From Brumimicrobium ulvae (GTDB lineage: Bacteria > Bacteroidota > Bacteroidia > Flavobacteriales_D > Crocinitomicaceae): DNA of 64,000 nucleotides. The stretch is taken from the NCBI RefSeq assembly GCF_947504225.1, contig NZ_CANNGT010000004.1, forward strand, positions 186,001 to 250,000, read 5' to 3'. The notes under the pieces were generated by a model, which was given only the letters and a program-made list of their open reading frames with translations, did no database searches and was not told the DNA's origin. Position numbers and translations under genes: made by a program. This document shows, piece by piece, positions 26,846 to 36,173 of this stretch; position 1 is the stretch's first letter; each line of letters opens with the position of its first letter.

Positions 26846-27782
26846 TTTCTAGATCTAAATCTGCTACTTCATTAACCACTCTTCTGGCGTCATTGGTAAT
26901 GCTTTGTATTTCTTCTAAACTTGGTTTAGACTGTGCAAATTTCACCATATCTGATTGTGTTAACAATTGACGCGTCAGTAAAACCATTTTCTGATCCAAA
27001 CCATAATCAGATAAAATCGACTCTATTTCACCTGTTGTTTTATCTAATATTCTTTCTTGATAATGTGCTGCGAAGAACCGCCTTAAAATGATGGATAAAT
27101 CGAAATAATATTCTTTCAAATTACTTTCGTACCCTTTACTTTTTTCAAGTAAATCTATTTTTTGCAAAGTTGATTGACGCAGAGACAAAGGAGTAGGTTC
27201 TTTTCTTTTTCTTGTGGCCAGAAAAACAACAACTCCAATAATTCCTAGTCCCATCAATGAAAGCCACCACCAATTGTTTTTTAAAAATTGTAACAATGGT
27301 CCATCTTCCTTTGGTAGTTCTGTAAATGCTTCATTAATATCATAAATGGGCTTGCTCGGGTCTGCAACTGGGCTATTAATATAAATTAAGCCTGCTGGAA
27401 AAGTATGAATACTGTCTTCAATTTGGACATGTTGTGGAGGAATAACTACATACGCACTATCCCATCCTGTCAGTTCATAGCTTCCTTCCCAGAAAAACTG
27501 TCCTTCCTTTGTATAGCTTGTGTCTTTAAACTCCTTTAAAACCTCCAATTCATAAGGAGTGCTCACACCAACTTCAGTTGCGTTGGCGCTATTTTTCGCA
27601 GCAAAAAGAACTTCTTGATGAGCATACACCAATGTATCTATCTTCGTATCACTAACAATTGTATATTTCAAAACGAAGGGTTCACCAATCAAGACTTCTT
27701 CTTTATCAATTGCCATCGATAAGTCTTGTCCGGATGCTCCGAAGGCAATTGCAAAAACAATGCTATTTAGAATCCACCTCAT
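26838..27782 (-). CDS. BatD-like/DUF4381-type membrane protein in bat operon
   Basis: The 314-residue product has a signal peptide (ILNSIVFAIAFGASGQ), a beta-rich periplasmic region (about 20-165; VLIGEPFVLKYTIVSD), one transmembrane helix (about 171-190, WWWLSLMGLGIIGVVVFLA) and a cytosolic helical domain containing YFDLSIILRRFFAAHY. This resembles a shortened BatD fused to a DUF4381-like tail, the usual gene between DUF58 and BatA in Flavobacteriia. It overlaps both neighbours (1 and 8 bp). Its exact role is unknown. Confidence 0.8.
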   Translation of the reverse strand: MRWILNSIVFAIAFGASGQDLSMAIDKEEVLIGEPFVLKYTIVSDTKIDTLVYAHQEVLFAAKNSANATEVGVSTPYELEVLKEFKDTSYTKEGQFFWEGSYELTGWDSAYVVIPPQHVQIEDSIHTFPAGLIYINSPVADPSKPIYDINEAFTELPKEDGPLLQFLKNNWWWLSLMGLGIIGVVVFLATRKRKEPTPLSLRQSTLQKIDLLEKSKGYESNLKEYYFDLSIILRRFFAAHYQERILDKTTGEIESILSDYGLDQKMVLLTRQLLTQSDMVKFAQSKPSLEEIQSITNDARRVVNEVADLDLEND

Positions 27783-28654
27783 TATCTACTTCTCGTTAAG
27801 AACAGTTTATTCAATTCTGCCAAATATTTACCTTCGGTTGACAACATAGCATAGTCAACTCCTGACCTTCTGAAATTATCGTTTAGATTTTGTTCAAACG
27901 TCATATACCTTTTATTATAATTTTCTCGCACCCTTTTAGAGCTCGTATTCACCCATCTCACAAGACCTTTTTCTGCATCAAACATCTTCACCAAACCAAA
28001 ATTAGGTAATTTCTGTTCTGAAGGGTCAAATAAACGAAGTGCAACCATATCATGTTTACTGTTAGCTATTTTCAAGCCTTCAAAAAAATCATGCTCATCA
28101 TAAAAATCACTGATTAAAAAACAGATACTTCTTTTTTTCACCACATTTCTAAAGAACCTTAGGCCTTCATTTAGATGGGTATCTTGACTTTTAGGTTTGA
28201 ACAGGATTAGCTCTCTCAAAATCATCAAAGCATGAGAACGTCCTTTTTTGGGTGGAATATATTTCTCAACATTATCACTTACGAAAATAGCTCCAATTTT
28301 ATCATTATTGGCCACTGCTGAAAAAGCTAAAACGGCGGCAACCTCAAGCATCAATTCCTTCTTTGACTTTTGTCGAGTTCCAAAATTATTGGATCCTGAA
28401 ATATCCAAAACAAGAAACACAGAAAGCTCTCTTTCTTCTTCGAAAACTTTAATAAAAGGTTCGTTGAACCGTGCTGTTACGTTCCAATCGATGTTTCTTA
28501 CATCATCACCATATTGGTAATTTTTCACCTCTGAGAAAGTCATACCACGTCCTTTAAAGGCAGAGTGGTACTCTCCAGAAAACACTTGCTTGGTCAGTCC
28601 TCTGGTTTTGAGTTCAATCTCTCTTACTTTGCTCAGCAGCTCTTTAGTTTCCAT
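27782..28654 (-). CDS. DUF58 domain protein
   Basis: The 290-residue protein is soluble and carries the DUF58 signature GDDVRNIDWNVTARFNEPFIK at about 50-70, split here only by normal variation, and a VWA-like segment VFLVLDISGSNNFG. DUF58 proteins always accompany MoxR ATPases and are thought to be their adaptors or clients. It starts 12 bp after the moxR stop and overlaps the next gene by 1 bp. Function in the cell is inferred from this conserved pairing. Confidence 0.9.
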   Translation of the reverse strand: METKELLSKVREIELKTRGLTKQVFSGEYHSAFKGRGMTFSEVKNYQYGDDVRNIDWNVTARFNEPFIKVFEEERELSVFLVLDISGSNNFGTRQKSKKELMLEVAAVLAFSAVANNDKIGAIFVSDNVEKYIPPKKGRSHALMILRELILFKPKSQDTHLNEGLRFFRNVVKKRSICFLISDFYDEHDFFEGLKIANSKHDMVALRLFDPSEQKLPNFGLVKMFDAEKGLVRWVNTSSKRVRENYNKRYMTFEQNLNDNFRRSGVDYAMLSTEGKYLAELNKLFLTRSR

Positions 28655-28666
28655 CTAAATTACTGT

Positions 28667-29689
28667 TTACGGTACTTCAACTCTGGCTAAAACTTTATCT
28701 ACAATATCGCGTGCATTCACCCCTTCTGCTTCTGCTTCATAAGTTAATCCAAGCCTATGTTGAATTACATCTACAGCGATATTTCGAATATCATCTGGAA
28801 TCACATACGCTCTACCTTGAAGGAATGCGTTGGCTTTACCTGCTAAGGCTAAATTTATACTAGCTCTTGGAGATGCGCCAAAAGAAATCAAAGGAGCTAA
28901 GTTTCCGAGGTCATATTTCTTTGGATCACGTGTAGCAAATACGATATCAATAATATATTTCTCAATTTTTTCGTCTAGGTAAACCTCGCGAACGAGTTTT
29001 CTTAAACGAATAACATCTTCAGGGCTAATAATTGCACTTGCTTTTTCTAGGCCCTGACTTCTCACATTATTTCTCAGGATTAACATCTCCTCTTCGGGAT
29101 TCGGATAATCTAACGTCACCTTCAACATAAATCGGTCAACTTGCGCTTCTGGCAATGGATAAGTACCTTCTTGTTCAATTGGATTTTGAGTCGCTAACAC
29201 CAAAAACGGCTTCGGCAAAGTAAAGGTTTCGTCTCCAATCGTTACTTGTCTTTCTTGCATCGCTTCCAACAAAGCGGATTGAACTTTAGCTGGGGCTCTA
29301 TTGATTTCATCTGCCAAAATGAAATTGGCGAAGATTGGTCCTTTAGTAACCGAAAATTCTTGCGTTTTTTGATTGTAAATTTGAGTTCCTGTTACGTCGG
29401 CTGGAAGTAAATCTGGAGTAAACTGAATTCTACTGAAATCACCTCCAATCACATCTGACAAAGTTTTGATGGCTAAGGTTTTTGCTAAACCTGGAACACC
29501 CTCTAATAAAATATGTCCATTCGCCAAAAGCGCAATCAGTAAGCGTTCAAGCATTTTATCTTGACCAACAATTACTTTTGAAAGTTCTTTATTGACCAAA
29601 TTAATGAGCGGTCTTTCATGTTGTATTTTTTCTGTAAGCTCCCGAATTGTATCTGCGGGTGTAAGCGAAGATGATGTGTTTTCTTCCAT
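28667..29689 (-). CDS. moxR: MoxR-family AAA+ ATPase
   Basis: The 340-residue AAA+ protein has Walker A GVPGLAKT in the stretch HILLEGVPGLAKTLAIK, Walker B FILADEINRAPAK and sensor ATQNPIEQEGTYPLPEAQ with the following DRF. MoxR ATPases act as chaperones that mature partner complexes, here probably the VWA proteins BatA/BatB. It is the first gene of the eight-gene operon. I chose MEENTSSSL as start; an in-frame ATG ten codons upstream (MYTVQKECK) is less family-like. Confidence 0.93.
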   Translation of the reverse strand: MEENTSSSLTPADTIRELTEKIQHERPLINLVNKELSKVIVGQDKMLERLLIALLANGHILLEGVPGLAKTLAIKTLSDVIGGDFSRIQFTPDLLPADVTGTQIYNQKTQEFSVTKGPIFANFILADEINRAPAKVQSALLEAMQERQVTIGDETFTLPKPFLVLATQNPIEQEGTYPLPEAQVDRFMLKVTLDYPNPEEEMLILRNNVRSQGLEKASAIISPEDVIRLRKLVREVYLDEKIEKYIIDIVFATRDPKKYDLGNLAPLISFGASPRASINLALAGKANAFLQGRAYVIPDDIRNIAVDVIQHRLGLTYEAEAEGVNARDIVDKVLARVEVP

Positions 29690-29790
29690 AATTTTACATT
29701 CTTTTTGCACTGTATACAAAGATGTTGATACTTAAGCCAAGGTCAACGAGTTGCGTGTTAAATATTGTTAAGCGCATAGCTTCATGGCTT

Positions 29791-29823
29791 TTAAGTTATT
29801 TGGAACAAATATAAATAACTTAA
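29791..29823. promoter_or_regulatory. Candidate operator: 10-bp inverted repeat
   Basis: The arms ttaagttatt (29791-29800) and aataacttaa (29814-29823) are perfect inverted copies separated by 13 bp, 44 bp upstream of the His-rich protein gene and in the gap between the divergent bat and efflux operons. The spacing suits a dimeric repressor on successive helical turns. AT-richness raises the chance of coincidence. Confidence 0.45.
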
Positions 29824-29866
29824 GAACATGATAAGTCTTGCCTAAATTTTCTACCTTTACGGTAGG

Positions 29867-30331
29867 ATGAAAATAATGCGGCTAATTATATCATTTTTTT
29901 TAATTGTTGGTTATCTCACTGGACTAACCAATAACCTAATGCCGCGTTGTGAAAGTGAAACTGCTCACCAAGACCATATTGTTTCAATTCATATCAATCA
30001 CTTTCATAATTCAACACATTCAAATTCTGAATTAGCACATATTGGACATGAAGATCACGACGATGAGACTTCATTCATCAATATATTGCAACATCTTTTT
30101 GATGATATAGATAATCCAAAGGAAAAGTGTGAATCTGGCTTTTTCGCTAGTATTCACAGCTATACTCCTGATGTAAAATCATATGCTTTATATGCTGTTT
30201 TAAAATACCCTACACTATTTCTACCGGCATTTGATGATTCTATTAAGAATTTCGAATACAAAACACCTAATTATTCTCCACCCGATCAAAGGAATAAGCA
30301 ACAGCGTGGACCTCCATTTTTTCTTGTTTGA
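29867..30331 (+). CDS. Small His-rich secreted protein heading the metal-efflux operon
   Basis: The 154-residue protein has a signal peptide (MRLIISFFLIVGYLTGL) and a central His/Asp/Glu-rich stretch (about 33-67, including HINHFHNSTH and HEDHDDE) that is suited to binding divalent metal. The C-terminal half (SYALYAVLKYPTLFLPAFDD) ends with PPFFLV. Proteins of this size and composition commonly precede CzcA/CusA pumps in Bacteroidota; I know no characterised one. It is likely a periplasmic metal-binding accessory. The gene ends 106 bp before the pump gene, a gap filled by three stem-loops. Confidence 0.75.
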   Translation: MKIMRLIISFFLIVGYLTGLTNNLMPRCESETAHQDHIVSIHINHFHNSTHSNSELAHIGHEDHDDETSFINILQHLFDDIDNPKEKCESGFFASIHSYTPDVKSYALYAVLKYPTLFLPAFDDSIKNFEYKTPNYSPPDQRNKQQRGPPFFLV

Positions 30332-30335
30332 TTTA

Positions 30336-30409
30336 TTAACTGTCTCTTCGACAGTTAATCTTGGGCTTTTAACAAGCCCATAAGTAGAGGAAATACATTT
30401 ATGTATTCC
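30336..30409 (+). promoter_or_regulatory. Three tandem stem-loops before czcA
   Basis: Hairpin 1 is ttaactgtc/gacagttaa (30336-30358, 5-nt loop), hairpin 2 is tgggctt/aagccca (30362-30380, 5-nt loop), and hairpin 3 is ggaa(a)taca/tgtattcc (30389-30409, 4-nt loop). They fill nearly all of the spacer between the His-rich gene and the pump gene. None is followed directly by a T-tract, so attenuation, mRNA processing or stability control is more likely than simple termination. Confidence 0.6.
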
Positions 30410-30437
30410 TTTAAACATTAATTAAATACAAGAAAAA

Positions 30438-33400
30438 ATGATTTACAGAATTATATCATTTTCTATCAAAAACAAATTAATCGTTGGGTTATTGACTCTA
30501 GCCATGATCGGCTTTGGAATTTTCTCAATGCGTACCATCAATTTAGGTTCAGTTCCTGATATTACCAACAATCAAGTTCAGGTAATGACGGTTTCGCCAA
30601 ATCTTTCTACTGAGGATATCGAGCAATTCGTGACCTATCCTGTGGAAGTTGAAATGGGAAATCTGCCTGGCGTTGAAGAAATTCGTTCAATTTCTCGATT
30701 CGGATTATCAGTGGTTACCATCGTTTTTGAAGAAGAAATAGGGACTTACCATGCCCGACAATTGGTACAGGAAAAATTAATTGATGTTCGCCAAAACATT
30801 CCTGAAAAATTTGGAGCGCCTAGCATGGGACCAATCACAACGGGTTTAGGAGAAATCTATCAATACAGTATTGAAGTTGATCCAAAATACGACTCCGTTT
30901 ATACTTTAACAGAATTACGCTCAGTTCAAGATTGGATTGTTGCGCGACAATTAACACTTATAGAAGGTGTTGTTGGAGTGAATGCTTTTGGTGGAAACGT
31001 AAAACAATACGAAGTTAGCGTTGATCCAAACAAACTAAAGTCGATGAATGTTACCATTGGTGATGTTTATAAAGCGCTTGAAGAAAACAACACCAACACA
31101 GGTGGAGCTTATATTGAGCGCAATAAAATGGCCAACTTTATTCGTGGAGAAGGTTTGATTCGCTCTTTGGATGACATTCGAAAAATTCCTGTAAAAACAG
31201 AAAACGGAGTTCCTACGACTATTGCCGATATTGCCGAAAAAGTAAGTTATGGAAGTCAAGTTCGTTACGGTGCTTTCACTAAAGATGGAAAAGAAGCCGT
31301 TGGTGGAATGGTTTTAATGTTGAAAGACGCCAATCCAAATAAAGTAATCACTAATGTAAAAGAACGAATTGAAAAAATTCAATCTTCCATGCCAGAAGGG
31401 TTAAAAATTGTGCCTTATCTTGACAGAAGTGAATTAATTGCTAGAACGACAGATACAGTTTCAACAAACCTCATCGAAGGAGCGTTAATTGTCATTTTTG
31501 CATTGGTTATTTTACTCGGTAGTTTTAGAGGTGGATTAATAACTGCCACGACAATTCCTTTGGCTTTGTTGTTTGCTTTTATTCTGATGAAACAATTCGG
31601 TGTTTGGGCAAATTTAATGAGTTTGGGGGCTATTGACTTTGGAATTATAATCGATGGAGCTGTAATTATTATTGAAGGAACGGTTTTCGAAATTCAAAGG
31701 CGAATGCGAAAAGGCGTACTTCACTTCACCCGAAAAGAAATGGATGATGTTGCACTTCAAGCAAGTAACACCATGATGGAATCTGCGTTTTTTGGTCAAA
31801 TCATTATCTTGATTGTCTTCATGCCGATTTTATTCTTGCAAGGAGTTGAAGGAAAAATGTTTCAACCGATGGCTTATACTTTCGGTTTTGCGATGATTGG
31901 AGCGATTATATTGTGTTTAACATATGTTCCAATGATGTCTGCATTATTTATGCGTCCAATGAGAAACAAAAACAATTGGTATGCTAAATTTGAATCCAAA
32001 TTAGAGCGATTCAGCAATGGAATAATTGGTGGAATCAACAAAGTTTATCATCCAATTCTTGAAGCTGCAATGAAATTCAAATTGGCTGTTATAGGCGTAG
32101 CGGTTTTAATTCTAGGATTAACAATTTTCACTTTCTCAAGAATGGGTGGAGAATTTATTCCCCAATTAAAAGAAGGGGATTTAGCCATTCAAGCATTGAT
32201 TAGACCTGGAAGTAGCTTAGAAGAAATGATTGCTACTTCTACAACTATTGAAACCACTTTATTGGAAAATTTCCCTGAAGTGAAATCAGCTGGTTCTCGA
32301 ATTGGAGTTGCCGACATCCCAACAGATCCAATGCCTATGGATATTGCAGATATGTTTATCATACTTGAAAAAGACCACAGCAAATGGACATCGGCAGAAA
32401 CGCAAGAAGAACTCATCGAAAAAATGAAAGATAAACTTTCCGAAGTTTTGGTTGGTGTAAACATCGTTATTAGTCAGCCTATTGAATTGCGTTTTAACGA
32501 ATTATTGACTGGAGTCCGTGAAGATGTGGCCGTTAAAATTTATGGTGAAGATTTGGACGTATTGAATGAAAAAGCACAAGAACTTGCTGCGTTAATTCAA
32601 TCCATTGATGGAGTTGGAGACATAAATGCAGAACGAACTTCCGGTTTACCACAAATAAACATCAAGTTTGACAGAGATAAAGTGGCACAATATGGTGTTT
32701 CCATCGAGCAACTGAATACTTATCTAAGTACTGCATTAGCAGGTGGAGTTGCAGGAACGATTTACGAGGGAGAACGTCGTTTTGACTTGGTTGTTCGATA
32801 TGGAGAGAAATACCGTCAATCGATTGATGACATCAGGCAATTATACGTTGATATTCCAAATGGCTCACAAGTCATGTTGAAAGAATTTGCAACGATTGAA
32901 TATGAACCCGGTCCAATGCAAATTTCAAGAGATGATACTTACCGCCAGACTTATATAGGTGTAAACACAAGAGGTCGAGATGTAAAATCTGTGGTAACTG
33001 ACATTCAACAGAAAGTTAAAGATGAATTTGTTTTACCTCCTGGATACAACATCTCTTATGGCGGAGAATTTGAGAATCTTGAAAGTGCCACAAATCGCTT
33101 AATGGTTGTAGTACCAATAGCACTTGTACTGATTTTTATTCTGCTCTATTTCGCATTAAAATCATTTACGCAATCCATCATGATTTACATCGCTATTCCT
33201 TTAGCGGCAATAGGTGGAGTATTTGCTTTATGGATTCGTGATATGCCGTTTAGTATTTCAGCTGGAGTAGGATTTATCGTGCTTTTTGGAGTAGCTGTAT
33301 TGAATGGTTTGGTATTAATAAATCGATTTAATTCTTTAAAAATGGAAGGAATAACAGATATTAAAGAACGAATTTTCACTGGAACGAGAGAACGAATTCG

Positions 33401-34823
33401 TCCAATTATGTTGACAGCAGTAACAGATATTTTCGGGTTCTTGCCTATGGCATTTTCCGCTTCTGCAGGTGCTGAAGTTCAACGTCCTCTCGCAACGGTT
33501 GTAATTGGAGGAATGATTAGCGCAACACTACTCACATTAATTGTTTTACCTATTTTGTATATGTATTTAGAAAAAAGAAAGGAAAGAACGAAGCGAAATC
33601 CATCATTAGCAATGGGAATTGGAGTGTTGTTTATTCTAATCACTCCAATGTTTAACGCACAAAATTCAATTGAAGAAAATTGGCAACCAATTACAATCGA
33701 AGAAGCACAAGAACAAGCGTTGAGTCGCTTACCAACATTAAAGGCCAAACAATTAGAAGTCGACCAACAAACGGCTTTAAAGAAAACAGCTTGGGATTTT
33801 GGCAATACGACAATATACACCGGAAAAGAAGAGATTGGAAATGGTTCAGATGGAGTTTATACCCGGATTGGCTTACAACAGCAAGGAATCAATTTATTTG
33901 GAATTGCACCGGGGATAAAGTTTCAGAATCAACAAATTCTTTTGGCCGAAAAAGCCTTAGAATTATCTCAAATTTCTATTCGTTATGAAGTTAAAAAAGC
34001 TTGGGCTGAAGTTTATACGAATCAAGAAATTTATAAAGTTTATCAAGCTTTAGACTCAATTTTCTCAAAAATAAAAGACACGGAAAAAATACGTTACGAA
34101 GTGGAAGATATTTCAAATTTATCCTATTTATCTACAGCCAATGAAGCCAATGGATTAAGGATTAAAAAGGAACAAAAATATCATGAATACCTGATTTCAA
34201 TCAAGAAATTAAACCTTTGGTTGGTCAGTGACACGGTTTTCACAGTTCCAGAAATTGAATATTCAAACTTTGTTGAGATTATAGAAATGAATGAAGATTC
34301 TATCCTTTCTCACCCGCTTCTTTCTTATTATGAACAGCAAATTAATATTGCTGAAGCGCATATTAAAAAACAGAATTCACAGTACTTACCTACTTTTAAT
34401 GGTCAGTTTGGTGAACAGATGATCGCAAATCAAACAGGATTCTACACCTATCAAATTGGTATAAATATTCCGTTAATATTTAATCGTCAACTGGGACTTT
34501 CTCAAGCAGCCAAAATTGACCGTAAAATTGCTGAACAAAATTATCAGCAACAAGCAATGGAGTTGAAAATGGAGATCAATTCCACTTATGAAGACTATCA
34601 GAAATGGCGAAATACGTGGATGTATTATCAAGAAGAAGCTTTGCCTTTAGCACAATTGCAACGAAAAAGTGCGATTACTGCTTTTGAGGAAGGCGAGATT
34701 GATTACACGCAATTTTTACAAACCGTAAGAACTGCTATTCGCATTGAGGTTGACGCTTGGGATGCTTTAGATAATTATCTGCTTCAGCGTTATTTATTAG
34801 AATACTATTTACAATGGAATTAA
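30438..34823 (+). CDS. CzcA/CusA-type RND metal efflux pump fused to a TolC-like domain
   Basis: The 1461-residue protein is a heavy-metal-efflux RND transporter (residues about 1-1045, twelve helices) joined to an outer-membrane TolC-family channel (about 1080-1461). The HME proton-relay signature is intact: Asp400, Asp406 and Glu413 in DFGIIIDGAVIIIEG, two residues offset from CzcA of Cupriavidus. The segment QPIELRFNELLTGVRED carries Glu where CusA has a methionine of its Cu(I) site, favouring divalent ions such as Zn, Co, Ni or Cd. Between the halves lies a signal-peptide-like helix (about 1052-1074) ending FNA-QN, so processing could free the TolC part. The adaptor gene follows after 21 bp. 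Confidence 0.93.
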   Translation: MIYRIISFSIKNKLIVGLLTLAMIGFGIFSMRTINLGSVPDITNNQVQVMTVSPNLSTEDIEQFVTYPVEVEMGNLPGVEEIRSISRFGLSVVTIVFEEEIGTYHARQLVQEKLIDVRQNIPEKFGAPSMGPITTGLGEIYQYSIEVDPKYDSVYTLTELRSVQDWIVARQLTLIEGVVGVNAFGGNVKQYEVSVDPNKLKSMNVTIGDVYKALEENNTNTGGAYIERNKMANFIRGEGLIRSLDDIRKIPVKTENGVPTTIADIAEKVSYGSQVRYGAFTKDGKEAVGGMVLMLKDANPNKVITNVKERIEKIQSSMPEGLKIVPYLDRSELIARTTDTVSTNLIEGALIVIFALVILLGSFRGGLITATTIPLALLFAFILMKQFGVWANLMSLGAIDFGIIIDGAVIIIEGTVFEIQRRMRKGVLHFTRKEMDDVALQASNTMMESAFFGQIIILIVFMPILFLQGVEGKMFQPMAYTFGFAMIGAIILCLTYVPMMSALFMRPMRNKNNWYAKFESKLERFSNGIIGGINKVYHPILEAAMKFKLAVIGVAVLILGLTIFTFSRMGGEFIPQLKEGDLAIQALIRPGSSLEEMIATSTTIETTLLENFPEVKSAGSRIGVADIPTDPMPMDIADMFIILEKDHSKWTSAETQEELIEKMKDKLSEVLVGVNIVISQPIELRFNELLTGVREDVAVKIYGEDLDVLNEKAQELAALIQSIDGVGDINAERTSGLPQINIKFDRDKVAQYGVSIEQLNTYLSTALAGGVAGTIYEGERRFDLVVRYGEKYRQSIDDIRQLYVDIPNGSQVMLKEFATIEYEPGPMQISRDDTYRQTYIGVNTRGRDVKSVVTDIQQKVKDEFVLPPGYNISYGGEFENLESATNRLMVVVPIALVLIFILLYFALKSFTQSIMIYIAIPLAAIGGVFALWIRDMPFSISAGVGFIVLFGVAVLNGLVLINRFNSLKMEGITDIKERIFTGTRERIRPIMLTAVTDIFGFLPMAFSASAGAEVQRPLATVVIGGMISATLLTLIVLPILYMYLEKRKERTKRNPSLAMGIGVLFILITPMFNAQNSIEENWQPITIEEAQEQALSRLPTLKAKQLEVDQQTALKKTAWDFGNTTIYTGKEEIGNGSDGVYTRIGLQQQGINLFGIAPGIKFQNQQILLAEKALELSQISIRYEVKKAWAEVYTNQEIYKVYQALDSIFSKIKDTEKIRYEVEDISNLSYLSTANEANGLRIKKEQKYHEYLISIKKLNLWLVSDTVFTVPEIEYSNFVEIIEMNEDSILSHPLLSYYEQQINIAEAHIKKQNSQYLPTFNGQFGEQMIANQTGFYTYQIGINIPLIFNRQLGLSQAAKIDRKIAEQNYQQQAMELKMEINSTYEDYQKWRNTWMYYQEEALPLAQLQRKSAITAFEEGEIDYTQFLQTVRTAIRIEVDAWDALDNYLLQRYLLEYYLQWN

Positions 34824-34844
34824 TTTCCCTAAAAAACATTTAAA

Positions 34845-36029
34845 ATGAAAACACAATTCACAATTATAATAAGCGCTATTTTGTTGTTGGCATTTTCTGC
34901 CTGTTCAAACAACGAAACAAGCCAAGGAAATCAAGCGGAAGAGGAAGATCATGACCACGCTCATGACGAAGTGCATCTTTCACCGCAAAAATTCAAGAGT
35001 TTAAAAATTGAACTCGATACCATGCAAAGACACACTTTCGAAGGTATTATTTATACGAATGGAAGTCTTGAGGTTCCACCACAACACGAAGCGACAATCA
35101 CCGCTATCCTAGGTGGAAATGTTGTTGGAATCGAAGTGATTGAAGGGACAGTGATTAAAAAAGGGCAAACCATTGCTTATTTAAGTCACCCGAATTTCAT
35201 CAATATCCAAACGGCGTATTTCAAGGCATTCAACAATGATAAATACTTGTCTAAACAGGTTGAGAGACAACAAAAGTTGTCAGATGCTGAAATTGGAGCT
35301 GGAAAAGAGTTACAAAAAATAGAATCGGAATACCTATCCAACAAAGGAGATTTGAACGGTTATGCGGCACAATTGAAACAGTTAAACTTGAGTTTAAATT
35401 ATATCCAATCAGGAAAACTGTATGATAGAATTCCGGTGATTAGTCCAATTGCAGGTTCGGTTGAGGCCGTTGACATTCAATTGGGACAATTTGTAGATGC
35501 TCAAACATCAATGTTTAAAATCGTGAACACAGAACATGTACATGCCGACTTTATGGTTTTTGAAAAGGACATTGTTCATGTTAAGAAAGGTCAGCAAATT
35601 GAATTTACAGTAGCAACATCAGAACAAAGCTTAAGTGCAAAAATCATCTCGGTTGGGAAACGTTTCGAAGAAACTCCAAGAGCAGTTCACGTTCATGCGG
35701 AAATTGAAGAGAAAGACCTTCACTTGGTCGCAGGAATGTACATTAAAGGAAAGATTTTCACTGCAGACAATGAACGCGATGCCCTTCCTGAATCTGCTGT
35801 GATTACAGAAGAAGGTAAAACATACATTTTTATCACCACGCAATCAGAAGAAGAGCAAAAAGAAGAATTCGAATTTAAAATGGTTGAAGTAATCACAGGA
35901 CAACAAGAAGGTGGTTATGTAGCCATTGATTTATTGACACCTCTCCCAGAAAATGCAAAAATCGTTCAGAATGGAGCTTATTATTTGATCGCAGAAATGA
36001 TGAAAAGCGAGACAGAACATAGTCACTAA
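34845..36029 (+). CDS. RND efflux membrane-fusion lipoprotein (CzcB/CusB type)
   Basis: The 394-residue protein has a lipobox at Cys20 (LLLAFSAC), a short His/Asp/Glu-rich segment EEEDHDHAHDEVH near the mature N-terminus, a lipoyl-like half (PPQHEATITAILGGNVVGIEV), an alpha-hairpin (about 125-185), the return lipoyl segment VISPIAGSVEAVDIQLGQF, and beta-barrel and membrane-proximal domains. It links the inner-membrane pump to the outer-membrane channel; the His-rich arm may ferry metal, as proposed for CusB/CzcB relatives. It is the last gene of the operon and a strong terminator follows 45 bp downstream. Confidence 0.92.
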   Translation: MKTQFTIIISAILLLAFSACSNNETSQGNQAEEEDHDHAHDEVHLSPQKFKSLKIELDTMQRHTFEGIIYTNGSLEVPPQHEATITAILGGNVVGIEVIEGTVIKKGQTIAYLSHPNFINIQTAYFKAFNNDKYLSKQVERQQKLSDAEIGAGKELQKIESEYLSNKGDLNGYAAQLKQLNLSLNYIQSGKLYDRIPVISPIAGSVEAVDIQLGQFVDAQTSMFKIVNTEHVHADFMVFEKDIVHVKKGQQIEFTVATSEQSLSAKIISVGKRFEETPRAVHVHAEIEEKDLHLVAGMYIKGKIFTADNERDALPESAVITEEGKTYIFITTQSEEEQKEEFEFKMVEVITGQQEGGYVAIDLLTPLPENAKIVQNGAYYLIAEMMKSETEHSH

Positions 36030-36074
36030 CAACAACTTTTTATCCTCGTCGTAGATTTTAACAGAATAGACCTA

Positions 36075-36126
36075 ACTCTTTGTTGATGATAAATATCGAT
36101 CATTGACAAAGAGTTTTTCTTTTTTA
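36075..36126 (+). terminator. Intrinsic terminator of the metal-efflux operon
   Basis: The arms actctttgttgatgat (36075-36090) and atcattgacaaagagt (36099-36114) form a 16-pair stem with two G-U pairs and an 8-nt loop, followed by ttttctttttt. Confidence 0.9.
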
Positions 36127-36173
36127 GATGAAAATTCACTAAATTAGCTAAACTACCTATAAATTAATACCTT

